A DNA stretch of 30,536 nucleotides from Candidatus Bathyarchaeota archaeon (GCA_030601645.1 JAUWBQ010000005.1:1-30536); one strand, 5' to 3'; numbered from the stretch's first letter, positions 16,480 to 23,805 are shown. Made by a program: numbers and translations. Notes: generated by a model not told the origin, from the sequence alone.

Positions 16480-16529
16480 CGCCGGTGCATGATGAGGGCT
16501 GCGCACACATCGGCTGATGACCGGTCCAC

Positions 16530-16877
16530 TCACCGAACTGGGATGACCTGACTGTTCTGGATGCCCTTCTCCGTTTTGGAATGGGAGGTGTTCATCTCCC
16601 ATAGCCTGGTCTCGGTTATTGGCTTGAAGGTCAACGCAATCTCGGGAAACCAGAAATTCATGAGGTTATCCAGCATCACGTAGTTCGCCTCGAAGATCTG
16701 GAAGCCCTTGCCCTCCCCTTTCAAAGAATAGGGTCCGCAAACGGACCGGGGAAAGTCCCCGGGCCTCACATTCATGATATCTCTCAGATCTCTGGCTTTC
16801 TCTAGAACCCTCCCAAGGTTCTTAGAATCGATCTCCCACGACGCAAGGAACAACGAGTGTTCACGTTGAATCCGCAT
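16530..16877 (-). CDS. Small DUF3303-like protein
   Basis: The start at ATG 16877 (MRIQREHSLFLASWEI) is preceded at suitable spacing by AAAGGTGG on the minus strand. The frame is open further upstream to 17003 but that part lacks protein-like character. The 115-residue product has an alpha/beta pattern with a middle GEGKGFQIFEANYVMLDNL and later WFPEIALTFKPITET, resembling DUF3303 and other ferredoxin-like dimeric barrel proteins, in which a strand with G-x-x-IFE is followed by a helix and a final strand ending in a P-x-x-E turn. There are no catalytic residues to point to. The function is unknown. It is convergent with the radical SAM gene and divergent from rpoP. Confidence 0.6.
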   Translation of the reverse strand: MRIQREHSLFLASWEIDSKNLGRVLEKARDLRDIMNVRPGDFPRSVCGPYSLKGEGKGFQIFEANYVMLDNLMNFWFPEIALTFKPITETRLWEMNTSHSKTEKGIQNSQVIPVR

Positions 16878-17090
16878 CCAACCACCTTTCTCCCATAGTT
16901 CTTTTCTAATGTTACATTTTACGTAAGTTGAATGTTGCAAAGGGCGGCACTGGCGACTTATAAACATTGTTTTTTCATAACAGTTCGAGGGTATTCTCCC
17001 CAAAAAAGGGGGACACTATGTTCCCGATATCGATGCATACCCTCTTAGAAACAAAGGCTTTATCTTAGACGGTATGTTTTAAAGAAAGCC

Positions 17091-17097
17091 TTTAAAG
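17091..17097 (+). promoter_or_regulatory. TATA-like box of rpoP-rpo5
   Basis: TTTAAAG is centred 27 bases before the rpoP ATG at 17121, indicating a leaderless or nearly leaderless message for the rpoP-rpo5 pair. The 243-base spacer upstream is AT-rich. It contains a CCCC-AAAAAA-GGGG hairpin near 16999-17012 and no gene. Confidence 0.5.
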
Positions 17098-17120
17098 TTG
17101 TTACTTACATCGGGAGTTGC

Positions 17121-17309
17121 ATGGATCTGGATGAAACGAGGGCGGAACCCGAATACCGGGGCGGACCCATCTACGAATGCGTCCGCTGCGGTCGTAGAGT
17201 CGACTTCAACGAGCTTGAACGATACATTTCCTTCCGCTGCCCCTTCTGCGGATACCGCATCTTCCGCAAGGTTCGGGCACCCATTGTGAAACGTCTCAAG
17301 GCCAGATAA
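17121..17309 (+). CDS. rpoP: DNA-directed RNA polymerase subunit P (Rpo12)
   Basis: Rpo12 is the small zinc-binding subunit that joins the Rpo3/Rpo10/Rpo11 assembly platform in archaeal RNA polymerase and matches eukaryotic RPB12. The 62-residue protein shows YECVRCGRRVDFNELE and then FRCPFCGYRIFRKVRAP, the zinc ribbon of two CxxC pairs with the characteristic basic tail VKRLKAR. It is about a dozen residues longer than usual at the N-terminus (an acidic MDLDETRAEPEYRG stretch). Transcription probably starts at or next to ATG 17121. It is followed after 8 bases by the enlarged Rpo5, so the two polymerase genes form an operon. The usual archaeal neighbours of rpoP (L37Ae, Pcc1, prefoldin) are absent. 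Confidence 0.93.
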   Translation: MDLDETRAEPEYRGGPIYECVRCGRRVDFNELERYISFRCPFCGYRIFRKVRAPIVKRLKAR

Positions 17310-17317
17310 CCCTCGAG

Positions 17318-17866
17318 ATGATCAAAATGAGCAAGGCGAAGACCGACGAGGAGAAGCGCGCGGCCCTCATCATCAAGTACAGGAAATTGAAGAAAGACAA
17401 GGAAGAGAGAGAGGGCAACAAGATCACCTACTACCTTTCGAGGGGAGAGAAGAAGTACATAATGCTCGTCCTGATAGAGCAGCAGACCATCGGCATCGCC
17501 TTCGTCAGGGAGCTCAGGGATCTTATCGAAGAGAAGGGGGCGTACAAGGGCATCCTCGTGGGGAACGGTAAGTACACCTACTCCGCAAAGAACACGGCCC
17601 CCAAGCTGAAGGTTGAACTCATCCCCCCGACGCTCCCCACCTTCGACATCTTCGGACACTCCATGGTCTCAAGGGCTGAGATAGTGGACGAGGAGGACAA
17701 GAAGAAGCTCAGCGAGACCTACCACGCTCAGCTGTTTCAGTTTCCCTGGATTAAGGTCCAAGACCCCGTGTCTATAATCCTCGGCGCTGAACCGGGCGAC
17801 GTGATAAGGATCATGGCCAAGAGCGAGACCGCCGGCACGTCCGAGTCTTACAGGTACGTGGTCTAG
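17318..17866 (+). CDS. rpoH: RNA polymerase subunit Rpo5 (RpoH) with RPB5-like N-terminal extension
   Basis: Residues 108-182 are a clear Rpo5/RPB5 assembly domain: TFDIFGHSMVSRAEIVDEED, the QFPWIKVQDPVS block, LGAEPGDVIRIM and SETAGTSESYRYVV. Archaeal Rpo5 normally consists of this domain alone, about 80 residues. Here 107 residues precede it. After a lysine-rich helix, KYIMLVLIEQQTIGIAFVRE, RDLIEEKGAYKGILVGNG and KYTYSAKNTAPKL match in order and spacing the later part of the eukaryotic RPB5 jaw domain, where PKVGIKT, ENITRALIVVQQ and TPSAKQ occur. The stretch is shorter than the eukaryotic jaw domain. The start is ATG 17318 or ATG 17327; RpoP ends 8 bases earlier. The stop is TAG. The C-terminal domain is certain; homology of the N-terminal half is inference by eye. 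Confidence 0.85.
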   Translation: MIKMSKAKTDEEKRAALIIKYRKLKKDKEEREGNKITYYLSRGEKKYIMLVLIEQQTIGIAFVRELRDLIEEKGAYKGILVGNGKYTYSAKNTAPKLKVELIPPTLPTFDIFGHSMVSRAEIVDEEDKKKLSETYHAQLFQFPWIKVQDPVSIILGAEPGDVIRIMAKSETAGTSESYRYVV

Positions 17867-17924
17867 TCGCCTATTAAGCCAAGTGTCGACTCTCCAGCCG
17901 TCTCGACATCCACGAATTTATCAT

Positions 17925-17952
17925 TCGGATTCCTATGTACAGTACAATCCGA
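17925..17952. terminator. Inverted repeat between convergent rpo5 and the coiled-coil gene
   Basis: TCGGATT (17925-17931) and AATCCGA (17946-17952) form an outer arm, and TGTAC-A-GTACA (17936-17946) an inner palindrome. Sitting between two convergent genes it may be a bidirectional terminator or RNA processing hairpin, although no long T-run follows. An operator role is also possible. Confidence 0.35.
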
Positions 17953-17964
17953 GAGATAACTTCG

Positions 17965-18522
17965 TCAGCTCTGCCCCAGCTTCTCGTACATCTTTTCGAA
18001 CGCCCACCGCAGGCTGCTCCGTATCTCCATCAGTCGCCTCTCCCCACCGTAGTTCCTGATGGTTATGCTCGTGATCATGTCTCCTTCGGTGTCGACCTCG
18101 TAGGACAGGACCTCATCCGGGGGGATCTCACCCTGGTTAGCCCTTCCCTCGTCCGTGGACCTCATGTTGTCGAGGACCCGCTCCACGAAGAAGGACTGGA
18201 AGGGCGGTATGACCGTGGTGAACCTGAGAACGGTGAGCGGCTCGAAGACGATGACCTTCTCTTCCGTCCTAAGGAAGCCCAGGGTTATTCCGTCTTTTGA
18301 CTTTACCGAGATCCGGCCTCCCTCCTCATCGTCCTCCTCCTCGGACGGCTTTGCCCCTGCTGGGGCTGAGATGGGCTGGCGGAAGCCCTGTCTCACGATG
18401 CTCCTGTCGATCTCTGCGATCGCCATCCTCAGGTCATCGACCTCGATCTGGAGTCGCGCCCGCCTCTTCTCAAGGTCTCCCCGTATCGTTAGGAGCTTCC
18501 TCGTCTCTTCCTCGCTGCTCAA
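17965..18522 (-). CDS. Unknown protein with N-terminal coiled coil
   Basis: I do not recognise a family. The 185-residue product starts at TTG 18522. Residues 1-45 form a charged heptad-like helix (LEKRRARLQIEVDDLRMAIA). Residues 46-70 are a low-complexity linker with an acidic run SEEEDDEEGG. The rest alternates strands (GRISVKSKDGITLGFL, KVIVFEPLTVLRFTTVIPPF, DMITSITIRNYG) and ends in a helix (SSLRWAFEKMYEKLG). There is no signal peptide or membrane span, so it is presumably cytoplasmic. It is convergent with rpoP-rpo5 and divergent from pyrF. Its codon use matches neighbouring genes and it looks like a real conserved-type protein. A coiled-coil adaptor or prefoldin-like role is speculation. 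Confidence 0.72.
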   Translation of the reverse strand: MSSEEETRKLLTIRGDLEKRRARLQIEVDDLRMAIAEIDRSIVRQGFRQPISAPAGAKPSEEEDDEEGGRISVKSKDGITLGFLRTEEKVIVFEPLTVLRFTTVIPPFQSFFVERVLDNMRSTDEGRANQGEIPPDEVLSYEVDTEGDMITSITIRNYGGERRLMEIRSSLRWAFEKMYEKLGQS

Positions 18523-18568
18523 AACGACCCCTTCGGTGAAGTTTCCTGAGGGATATTCAGGGTCTCGG

Positions 18569-18577
18569 AATTTAAAG
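18569..18577 (+). promoter_or_regulatory. TATA-like box of the OMP decarboxylase gene
   Basis: AATTTAAAG is about 55 bases ahead of ATG 18629, leaving a leader of roughly 30 bases. It is in the 106-base divergent spacer shared with the coiled-coil gene. Confidence 0.35.
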
Positions 18578-18628
18578 CCATATGAACGTCAAGTCTCCCC
18601 GAATCAAGGGGCTCGTGAAGCCTTTTTT

Positions 18629-19534
18629 ATGCTGAACGCGTCTGATGAATCGGTGAGTCATTTGCTTGGACAAGGTTTCGTAGACAGATATTATGAGCTG
18701 AGCCGGGAGAAGGGCAGCTTCCTCTGCGTGGGAATGGACCCGGTGACGGTCGACATGAGGGACAATTACGTCATCCCTCCGAAGCTGATCGAGGGGTACG
18801 GCGTCGTCGAGGGGACGAAGAAGTTCTGCCTTGACGTCATCGAGGCGGTGGCGCCTTACACCCCCATCATCAAGCCGAACGCCCAGTTCATCGTCTACCC
18901 CTTCTCCTTCGACGACCTGAGGGAGATGGTGGACGCCATCCACGAGGGGGGCTGCCTGGCCCTGCTGGACATCAAGATCTCGGACATCGGCACCACCAAC
19001 GCGGCGGGGCTCCACTGGATAGCCGAGGCTGGGTTCGATGCGGTCACATTCAACCCCTTCCCGGGGTACGAGAACGGGAGCGACGCCGTCTACAGGTGGG
19101 CGGCCGACCACGACAAGGGCGTGTTCGCCCTCTGCAGGATGTCCAACCCTGGAGCCCACGACTACATGTCCCAGAAGGTCGGTGGGGAGGCCCTCTACCT
19201 CAAGCTGGCCCGGGACGCATACGGGCACGGCTGCAACGGCTTCGTCGTCGGCTGCACCGCATCCTCGGAGCTGGAGGAGATCAGGTCCATCATAGGTGAG
19301 GAGAGGCTCATCCTGTCACCGGGCCTCGGACCTCAGGGCGGTGATCCTGAGACGGCTCTCAAATACGGGGCCAACAGCGACGGCGAGGGGCTTCTGGTGT
19401 CCTCTTCCCGTTCGATCGACTTCGCTTACGAGATCATGGGATGGAGCTGGGAGAGGTATGCGGAGGCGGCGGCCTTCCAGGCGGAGAAGAAGAGGGATGA
19501 GCTCAACGAGATCAGGGACCGCGTTTTTAGATGA
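18629..19534 (+). CDS. pyrF: Orotidine 5'-phosphate decarboxylase, long (type II-like) form
   Basis: PyrF decarboxylates orotidine monophosphate to UMP, the last step of de novo pyrimidine synthesis. The catalytic DxKxxD is D114-I-K116-I-S-D119 in LLDIKISDIGTTNAAG. The N-terminal FLCVGMDP strand binds phosphate-sugar in this barrel. KPNAQFIVY, and LSPGLGPQGGDPETALKYG near the C-terminal phosphate site, are like the long bacterial class. At 301 residues it is well above the roughly 210-230 of most archaeal enzymes. The frame is open upstream past 18200, but that part is antisense to the coiled-coil gene, so ATG 18629 (MLNASDESVSH) is chosen. Starts slightly later are possible. It is separated by 76 bases from porC. 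Confidence 0.88.
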   Translation: MLNASDESVSHLLGQGFVDRYYELSREKGSFLCVGMDPVTVDMRDNYVIPPKLIEGYGVVEGTKKFCLDVIEAVAPYTPIIKPNAQFIVYPFSFDDLREMVDAIHEGGCLALLDIKISDIGTTNAAGLHWIAEAGFDAVTFNPFPGYENGSDAVYRWAADHDKGVFALCRMSNPGAHDYMSQKVGGEALYLKLARDAYGHGCNGFVVGCTASSELEEIRSIIGEERLILSPGLGPQGGDPETALKYGANSDGEGLLVSSSRSIDFAYEIMGWSWERYAEAAAFQAEKKRDELNEIRDRVFR

Positions 19535-19610
19535 TGCTCTCGTGTTTGGGGATTGGTAATGTTAAAAAGGGATGTGAGACAATACACTCTGATTCCCGGA
19601 GGATAATAGT

Positions 19611-20171
19611 TTGACTGATAGTCTTAAGGAGGTCCGGTTCCACGGCCGGGGCGGCCAGGGGGCATGGACTGCATCCCTCCTCCTCGCCCAGGCGGGGCTG
19701 AGGGAGCAGAAATTCATCCAGAGCTTCCCCGCCTTCGGACCCGAGAGGGCCGGCGCTCCCATAACAGCCTTCACCCGCATCAGCGAAGGACCCATCCACC
19801 TCCACTCCAGCGTCTACGAGCCGGACGTGGTGGTGGTCCTCGATCCCACCCTCCTCGGGCCAGCTGTAGTCCAAGGGGTCAGACCGGACACGAAGCTCGT
19901 GGTGAACACCGATCAGACCCCCGGAGAGCTGAAGAGGAGCCTGGGGCTGGAGGGTAACGAGGCCTGGGTGATCGACGCCACGAGCTTGGCGCTGAAGGTC
20001 ATCGGACGGCCCATCACCAACACGGCGATGCTAGGATCCATTGTGAAGGCCACTGGCATGGTCCAGCTGGACTCCCTCCTAGAGGTCGTGAAGGAGAGAT
20101 TCTCCGGCCGCATCCAGGAGACGAATATCGAGGTCGTGAAGACCGCTTACGAGGAGGTTGTCAAGGGATGA
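19611..20171 (+). CDS. porC: Pyruvate:ferredoxin oxidoreductase gamma subunit
   Basis: The gamma subunit of the four-subunit archaeal 2-oxoacid:ferredoxin oxidoreductase carries the KEVRFHGRGGQGAWTASLLL opening typical of PorG/VorG, followed by FIQSFPAFGPERAGAP and the EPDVVVVLDPTLL strand; 186 residues is normal. The complex oxidises pyruvate and CoA to acetyl-CoA and CO2 with ferredoxin as acceptor. The start is TTG 19611 with a good ribosome site (CGGAGG, 19597-19602). A TATA-like GTTAAAAAG is at 19561-19569. The stop overlaps the porD start as ATGA. Pyruvate is the likeliest substrate but 2-ketoisovalerate cannot be excluded. Confidence 0.92.
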   Translation: MTDSLKEVRFHGRGGQGAWTASLLLAQAGLREQKFIQSFPAFGPERAGAPITAFTRISEGPIHLHSSVYEPDVVVVLDPTLLGPAVVQGVRPDTKLVVNTDQTPGELKRSLGLEGNEAWVIDATSLALKVIGRPITNTAMLGSIVKATGMVQLDSLLEVVKERFSGRIQETNIEVVKTAYEEVVKG

Positions 20172-20446
20172 GCGAGCAGAAACCAGGATGGAGAGAGCTC
20201 CCCAAAGGTGCTGTCTCGACAAAGTCGTCCACGGAGTACGAGACGGGCGACTGGGGAGTCGAGAAGCCTGAGATCGACTACGAGAAGTGCACAAAATGCA
20301 TGTTCTGCCACTATTTCTGTCCAGAGGGGGCGATCCACGTTCGAGAAGACGGCTACACCGAGGTCGACCTGAGGTTCTGCAAGGGCTGCGGCATCTGCGC
20401 CGAGGAGTGCCCCGTCAAGTGCATAGCGATGGTGAGGAAGAAGTGA
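20168..20446 (+). CDS. porD: Pyruvate:ferredoxin oxidoreductase delta (ferredoxin) subunit
   Basis: This 92-residue 2[4Fe-4S] ferredoxin subunit passes electrons from the thiamine site to free ferredoxin. The first cluster motif uses C41, C44, C47 and C51 (CTKCMFCHYFCPEG), and the second C71, C74, C77 and C81 (CKGCGICAEECP); in such folds the fourth cysteine of each motif goes to the other cluster. A 38-residue N-terminal arm (WRELPKGAVSTKSSTEYETG) is characteristic of PorD. It is coupled to porC by a four-base overlap and to porA by GTGA at 20443-20446. Confidence 0.95.
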   Translation: MSEQKPGWRELPKGAVSTKSSTEYETGDWGVEKPEIDYEKCTKCMFCHYFCPEGAIHVREDGYTEVDLRFCKGCGICAEECPVKCIAMVRKK

Positions 20447-21657
20447 AAGACCAGATCCTGATGGGCATAAACGGGGACGAGGCCTCGGCCTACGCCACGA
20501 AGCAGGTGAACCCTGACGTAGTGGCCGCCTACCCCATCACCCCCCAGACAATAATAGTCGAGAAGTACAGCGAGTACGTGGCGGACGGCGAGGTAGACAC
20601 CGAGTTCGTGGCCGTCGAGTCCGAGCACAGCGCACTGAGCAGCTGCGTCGGTGCAGCCGCGGCCGGTGCGAGGGCGTTCACCGCGACCGCCGCCAACGGA
20701 CTGGCCCTGATGTGGGAAATCACCTACATCGCCGCCTCACTGAGGCTTCCCATCGTAATGGCCATCGCCAATAGGGCTCTCAGCGGCCCCATCAACATCC
20801 ACAACGACCACAGCGACACCATGGGCGCCCGGGACTGCGGCTGGATCCAGATCTACTGCGAGAATAGCCAGGAGGTCTACGACGCCAGCCTCGCGGCCTG
20901 GAGGATAGCAGAGCACCTCGACGTCCAGCTGCCGGTCATGGTCTGCCTGGACGGGTTCACCCTGAGCCACACCATGGAGAACGTGATGACCCTCCCGGAC
21001 GAGGTGGTGAAGGAGTTCGTCGGCGAGCGGGAGTTCATCACCGTCAAGGGCCACGCCGGGGAGACGGAGTTCAGGCTCAACCCCGAGGTTCCCCTCACCA
21101 TGGGCCCCCTCGACCTCCAGGACTACTACTTCGAGCACAAGATGCAGCAGGTGGAAGCCATGGAGCAAGCCCTGAAGGCCATCCCGGAGATCGACGCCGA
21201 GTACGCAAAGATCTCCGGCAGGCAGTACGAGTTACTCCACCCTTACATGATGGAGGACGCCGAGGTCGCGCTCATAGGCATAGGTTCAACAATGGGGACG
21301 ATACGCTACGTCGTCGACCAGCTAAGGAGCGAGGGCGTCAAGGCGGGCCTCATCAAGATGAGGGTGTTCAGACCGTTCCCAGTTGAAGCCCTGATCGAGA
21401 CCGTCGGAGACCTACCCGTCCTGGGCATACTGGACAAGGCGGCCAGCTTCGGGGCGCCCGGCGGACCCCTCTACGAGGAGGTCAAAACGGTGTTCTACGA
21501 CGAGGACCAGAGGCCCCTCATCAAGGACTTCATCTACGGCCTGGGCGGCAGGGACGCCTCTCCGGACCTCATCAGGGGCATGTACGAGGACCTGTTGGAG
21601 GCACGCAAGAAAGGCAAGATCTCCGAGAAGGTGAGCTTCGTGGGGGTAAGGCAATAG
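20443..21657 (+). CDS. porA: Pyruvate:ferredoxin oxidoreductase alpha subunit
   Basis: This 404-residue subunit contains the pyrimidine-binding thiamine domain and the domain II/III parts of the enzyme. Diagnostic segments are MGINGDEASAYATKQ, VVAAYPITPQTIIVEKYSEY, EFVAVESEHSALSSCVGAAA and, in the second half, GLIKMRVFRPFPVEAL and LGILDKAASFGAPGGPLYEE. GTG 20443 is preferred because its codon overlaps the porD stop and GGTGAGG precedes it by five bases; ATG 20461 is the only other close start. The frame runs back to 20287 inside porD but that is a shadow. It ends with TAG at 21655-21657, nine bases before porB. Confidence 0.95.
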   Translation: MKDQILMGINGDEASAYATKQVNPDVVAAYPITPQTIIVEKYSEYVADGEVDTEFVAVESEHSALSSCVGAAAAGARAFTATAANGLALMWEITYIAASLRLPIVMAIANRALSGPINIHNDHSDTMGARDCGWIQIYCENSQEVYDASLAAWRIAEHLDVQLPVMVCLDGFTLSHTMENVMTLPDEVVKEFVGEREFITVKGHAGETEFRLNPEVPLTMGPLDLQDYYFEHKMQQVEAMEQALKAIPEIDAEYAKISGRQYELLHPYMMEDAEVALIGIGSTMGTIRYVVDQLRSEGVKAGLIKMRVFRPFPVEALIETVGDLPVLGILDKAASFGAPGGPLYEEVKTVFYDEDQRPLIKDFIYGLGGRDASPDLIRGMYEDLLEARKKGKISEKVSFVGVRQ

Positions 21658-21665
21658 GAGGGATT

Positions 21666-22643
21666 ATGATGAGCGATCTGACACTGAGAGAAGCGGCGAA
21701 GAAACCGGAAGGACTGGCGTCAGGACACAGGCTCTGCGCGGGCTGCGGAGAGCCCATCATCGTACGGCAGGTGCTGAAGGCCACCCGGGGTCCGACCATG
21801 ATCACCTCGGCCACCGGATGCATGGAGGTGGCCACCAGCATCTTCCCCTACACATCATGGAACCTCCCCTGGATCCACGTAGCATTCGAGAACGCCGCCG
21901 CGAACGCCAGCGGCATAGAGGCGGCCTGGCAGGCGATGAGGAGGAAGGGGAGGGGCCCCCTGGCCAAGTACGAGACCCTGGACGTAATAGCCATCGCCGG
22001 CGACGGCGGCACGTACGATATCGGCTTACAGGCCCTCTCTGGGGCCCTGGAGCGGGGGCACGACTTCACATACCTGCTCCTCGACAACGAGGCCTACATG
22101 AATACGGGAATCCAGAGGAGCGGCGGCACCCCCTTCGCGGCGTCGACGACGACGAGCCCGGCGGGCCGCGTGATCCCCGGCAAGAGGGAGTGGAAGAAGC
22201 CGATAGACGAGATAGTCATCGCCCACGAGATACCCTACCTCGCCACCCTGAGCGCGGCCTGGCCCATGGACGTCATGCGGAAGGCCAGGAAGGCCTTCGA
22301 GGTGGAGGGCCCGGCGTTCCTCCACGCCATAATCCCTTGCACCAGGGGCTGGAGGTACCCGATGAAGGACACCATAGCCCTCTCGAGGCTGGCGGTCCAG
22401 ACCTGCCTGTTCCCCCTGTACGAGTGCGACCTCGTGGAGGGGAGGCCTGTCTACAAGCTGTCCGGCCCGAGCGCGGCCGTCGCGAGGAGGCCCGAGAGCA
22501 AGAAGCCTGTGGAGGAGTACCTGCAGGGGCAGGGCCGATTCCGCCACCTGTTCAGGCCCGAGAAGCGGGAGGACCTGCTTGAGAGCATCCAGGCCGGGGT
22601 CGACCACCGCTGGGAGATCCTGCTGGAGAAGGTCGGCGCCTGA
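21666..22643 (+). CDS. porB: Pyruvate:ferredoxin oxidoreductase beta subunit
   Basis: The thiamine-diphosphate and [4Fe-4S]-binding subunit, 325 residues, shows the cluster cysteines C24 and C27 (HRLCAGCGEP), C52 (ATGCMEV) and C225 (IIPCTRGW), and the ThDP motif starting at GDG (112-114) and running to LLLDNEAYMNTG. This pattern fits PorB rather than the 2-oxoglutarate enzyme. Two adjacent ATGs (21666, 21669) are available. AGGAGG at 21657-21662 favours the second. A pyrimidine-rich run follows the stop, before the regulator. The four genes porC-D-A-B form one tightly packed operon. Confidence 0.95.
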   Translation: MMSDLTLREAAKKPEGLASGHRLCAGCGEPIIVRQVLKATRGPTMITSATGCMEVATSIFPYTSWNLPWIHVAFENAAANASGIEAAWQAMRRKGRGPLAKYETLDVIAIAGDGGTYDIGLQALSGALERGHDFTYLLLDNEAYMNTGIQRSGGTPFAASTTTSPAGRVIPGKREWKKPIDEIVIAHEIPYLATLSAAWPMDVMRKARKAFEVEGPAFLHAIIPCTRGWRYPMKDTIALSRLAVQTCLFPLYECDLVEGRPVYKLSGPSAAVARRPESKKPVEEYLQGQGRFRHLFRPEKREDLLESIQAGVDHRWEILLEKVGA

Positions 22644-22650
22644 CCCCCCT

Positions 22651-22660
22651 CATTTTAAAT
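22651..22660 (+). promoter_or_regulatory. TATA-like box of the regulator gene
   Basis: CATTTTAAAT is centred about 30 bases before ATG 22686, so the regulator downstream of porB likely has its own promoter and a very short leader. Confidence 0.4.
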
Positions 22661-22685
22661 CTCCCTGTTTCCTTTTCTCTTCCTG

Positions 22686-23414
22686 ATGAGCCTCAACGAC
22701 TCAGTCCGGGACATGCTGGCCAGGAGGATAGCGGGGGAGATCGTGCTCTCGACGAGCCCGGGGGCGACCATGAGGAAGTGGCGTAACCTCCTCGAGGTGA
22801 GCCAGGTGGAGGCCGCCCATGAGCTGGATCTCTCCCCGTCGGTGGTCAGCGACTACGAGACGGGGCGCCGCCGCTCCCCCGGAAGCGGCTTCATAAAGCG
22901 CTTCGTGGGGGCCCTCCTCGAGATCGACGAGAGACGGGGCGGCAGGTACATCCATCAGATGGCACGCATCACCCTGACGCCCGGGGATGTCTTCCTCGAC
23001 ATCAGGGAGTTCGTAGCCCCGACCACCGTGGGGGAGATATGCAAGGCCCTGGAATGCGAGATCTTGGTGGGCGAGGAAGCCGTCAACCAGAATGTCTACG
23101 GGTACACCGTCATCGACAGCCTGAAGGCGATCCAGACTCTGTCGGGCCTAGACTTTTACAGGATCTTCGGGACAACCAGCGAGCGGGCCCTGGTGTTCGT
23201 AGGTGTTAGCCGGGGGAGGTCTCCCATGATCGCCGTCAAGATAAGCCCGTTCAAGCCCAGGATAATCATCCTCCACGGAGTCCGAGAACGGATCGACCCC
23301 CTGGCCGTGGCCCTGGCTAAGAGCGAGAACATACCCCTGGCGATATCGATGCTCCCCACCCAGGACGATCTGGTGGAGGCCCTCCTCGGGGTCTACAGGC
23401 TCAGCAAAGAATAG
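22686..23414 (+). CDS. Archaeal Xre-type transcriptional regulator (COG1709-like)
   Basis: The 242-residue protein has an N-terminal helix, then a Cro/C1-type helix-turn-helix at about residues 28-62 (MRKWRNLLEVSQVEAAHELD, PSVVSDYETGRRRSPGSGFI). A longer alpha/beta region follows (PTTVGEICKALECEILVGEE, GLDFYRIFGTTSERALVFVG, SPMIAVKISPFKPRIIILHG). This matches the archaeal COG1709 group of predicted regulators, in which the C-terminal domain may sense a ligand. Its targets are unknown. Position directly after por invites the idea that it controls 2-oxoacid oxidation, but it has its own promoter and this is not shown. The stop is TAG. Confidence 0.85.
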   Translation: MSLNDSVRDMLARRIAGEIVLSTSPGATMRKWRNLLEVSQVEAAHELDLSPSVVSDYETGRRRSPGSGFIKRFVGALLEIDERRGGRYIHQMARITLTPGDVFLDIREFVAPTTVGEICKALECEILVGEEAVNQNVYGYTVIDSLKAIQTLSGLDFYRIFGTTSERALVFVGVSRGRSPMIAVKISPFKPRIIILHGVRERIDPLAVALAKSENIPLAISMLPTQDDLVEALLGVYRLSKE

Positions 23415-23805
23415 AATGGAAAAAAGAGTAGAGTTTTTCAGGTCCTAATTCACCATTCTTTTGATTTTCCGAGAGATGACAGATCTCCAATGTGCTTCCT
23501 CCGTCTGCAGCCTCTCGTGTTGTACATAACTCGGGGAGGATATAGTAGAGTTCCCTGCATCCATTGAATGTGAGCTTGACATCCATCTCGTTTTACAGCC
23601 TCGGCTCGGTCATCCGTCTGAATTCACTCGGCAGGATTATGACATCGATTCCGAGGATTACGAGGAGGAATCCAACGTTCAAGCCAAAGAACTCTTCTCG
23701 TACTTGCCTGATGTCTCGACGGGCACAGCTTGGGCGCCATCGTGGTCGATGACGGTAGAATCACCTCAATAGTTTAAAATGAAAATCCGCTTATATTGAA
23801 TCATA
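23415..23805. other. Gene-poor spacer, possible decayed frame
   Basis: This 391-base spacer lies between the regulator and the carboxypeptidase and is AT-richer than the flanking genes. On the plus strand 23530-23772 is an 80-codon stretch without stop, ending in TAG and including an acidic run (DYDIDSEDYEEESN), but it has no start codon and weak third-position bias. On the minus strand a 61-codon frame (23401-23586) overlaps it. Neither is a convincing gene. They may be remnants. Confidence 0.35.
23771..23780 (+). promoter_or_regulatory. TATA-like box of the carboxypeptidase gene
   Basis: AGTTTAAAAT is centred about 30 bases before ATG 23806, and a second AT-rich element (TTATATTG) lies immediately before the start. 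A leaderless transcript is likely. Confidence 0.4.

Noticed and set aside
16885..17012. Possible small RNA ahead of rpoP (C-run, A-run, G-run hairpin)
   Set aside because: The hairpin is short and there is no other evidence for an RNA gene; it is noted only within the promoter description.
18155..18628. Upstream extension of the OMP decarboxylase frame
   Set aside because: It is antisense to the coiled-coil gene and has no PyrF similarity. The enzyme begins at ATG 18629.
20287..20442. Upstream extension of the porA frame inside porD
   Set aside because: It is a shadow of the ferredoxin gene in another frame; the GTG at 20443 overlapping the porD stop is the natural start.
21818..22582. 254-codon plus-strand frame inside porB
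   Set aside because: It is an alternative frame of porB with arginine/histidine-rich nonsense translation.
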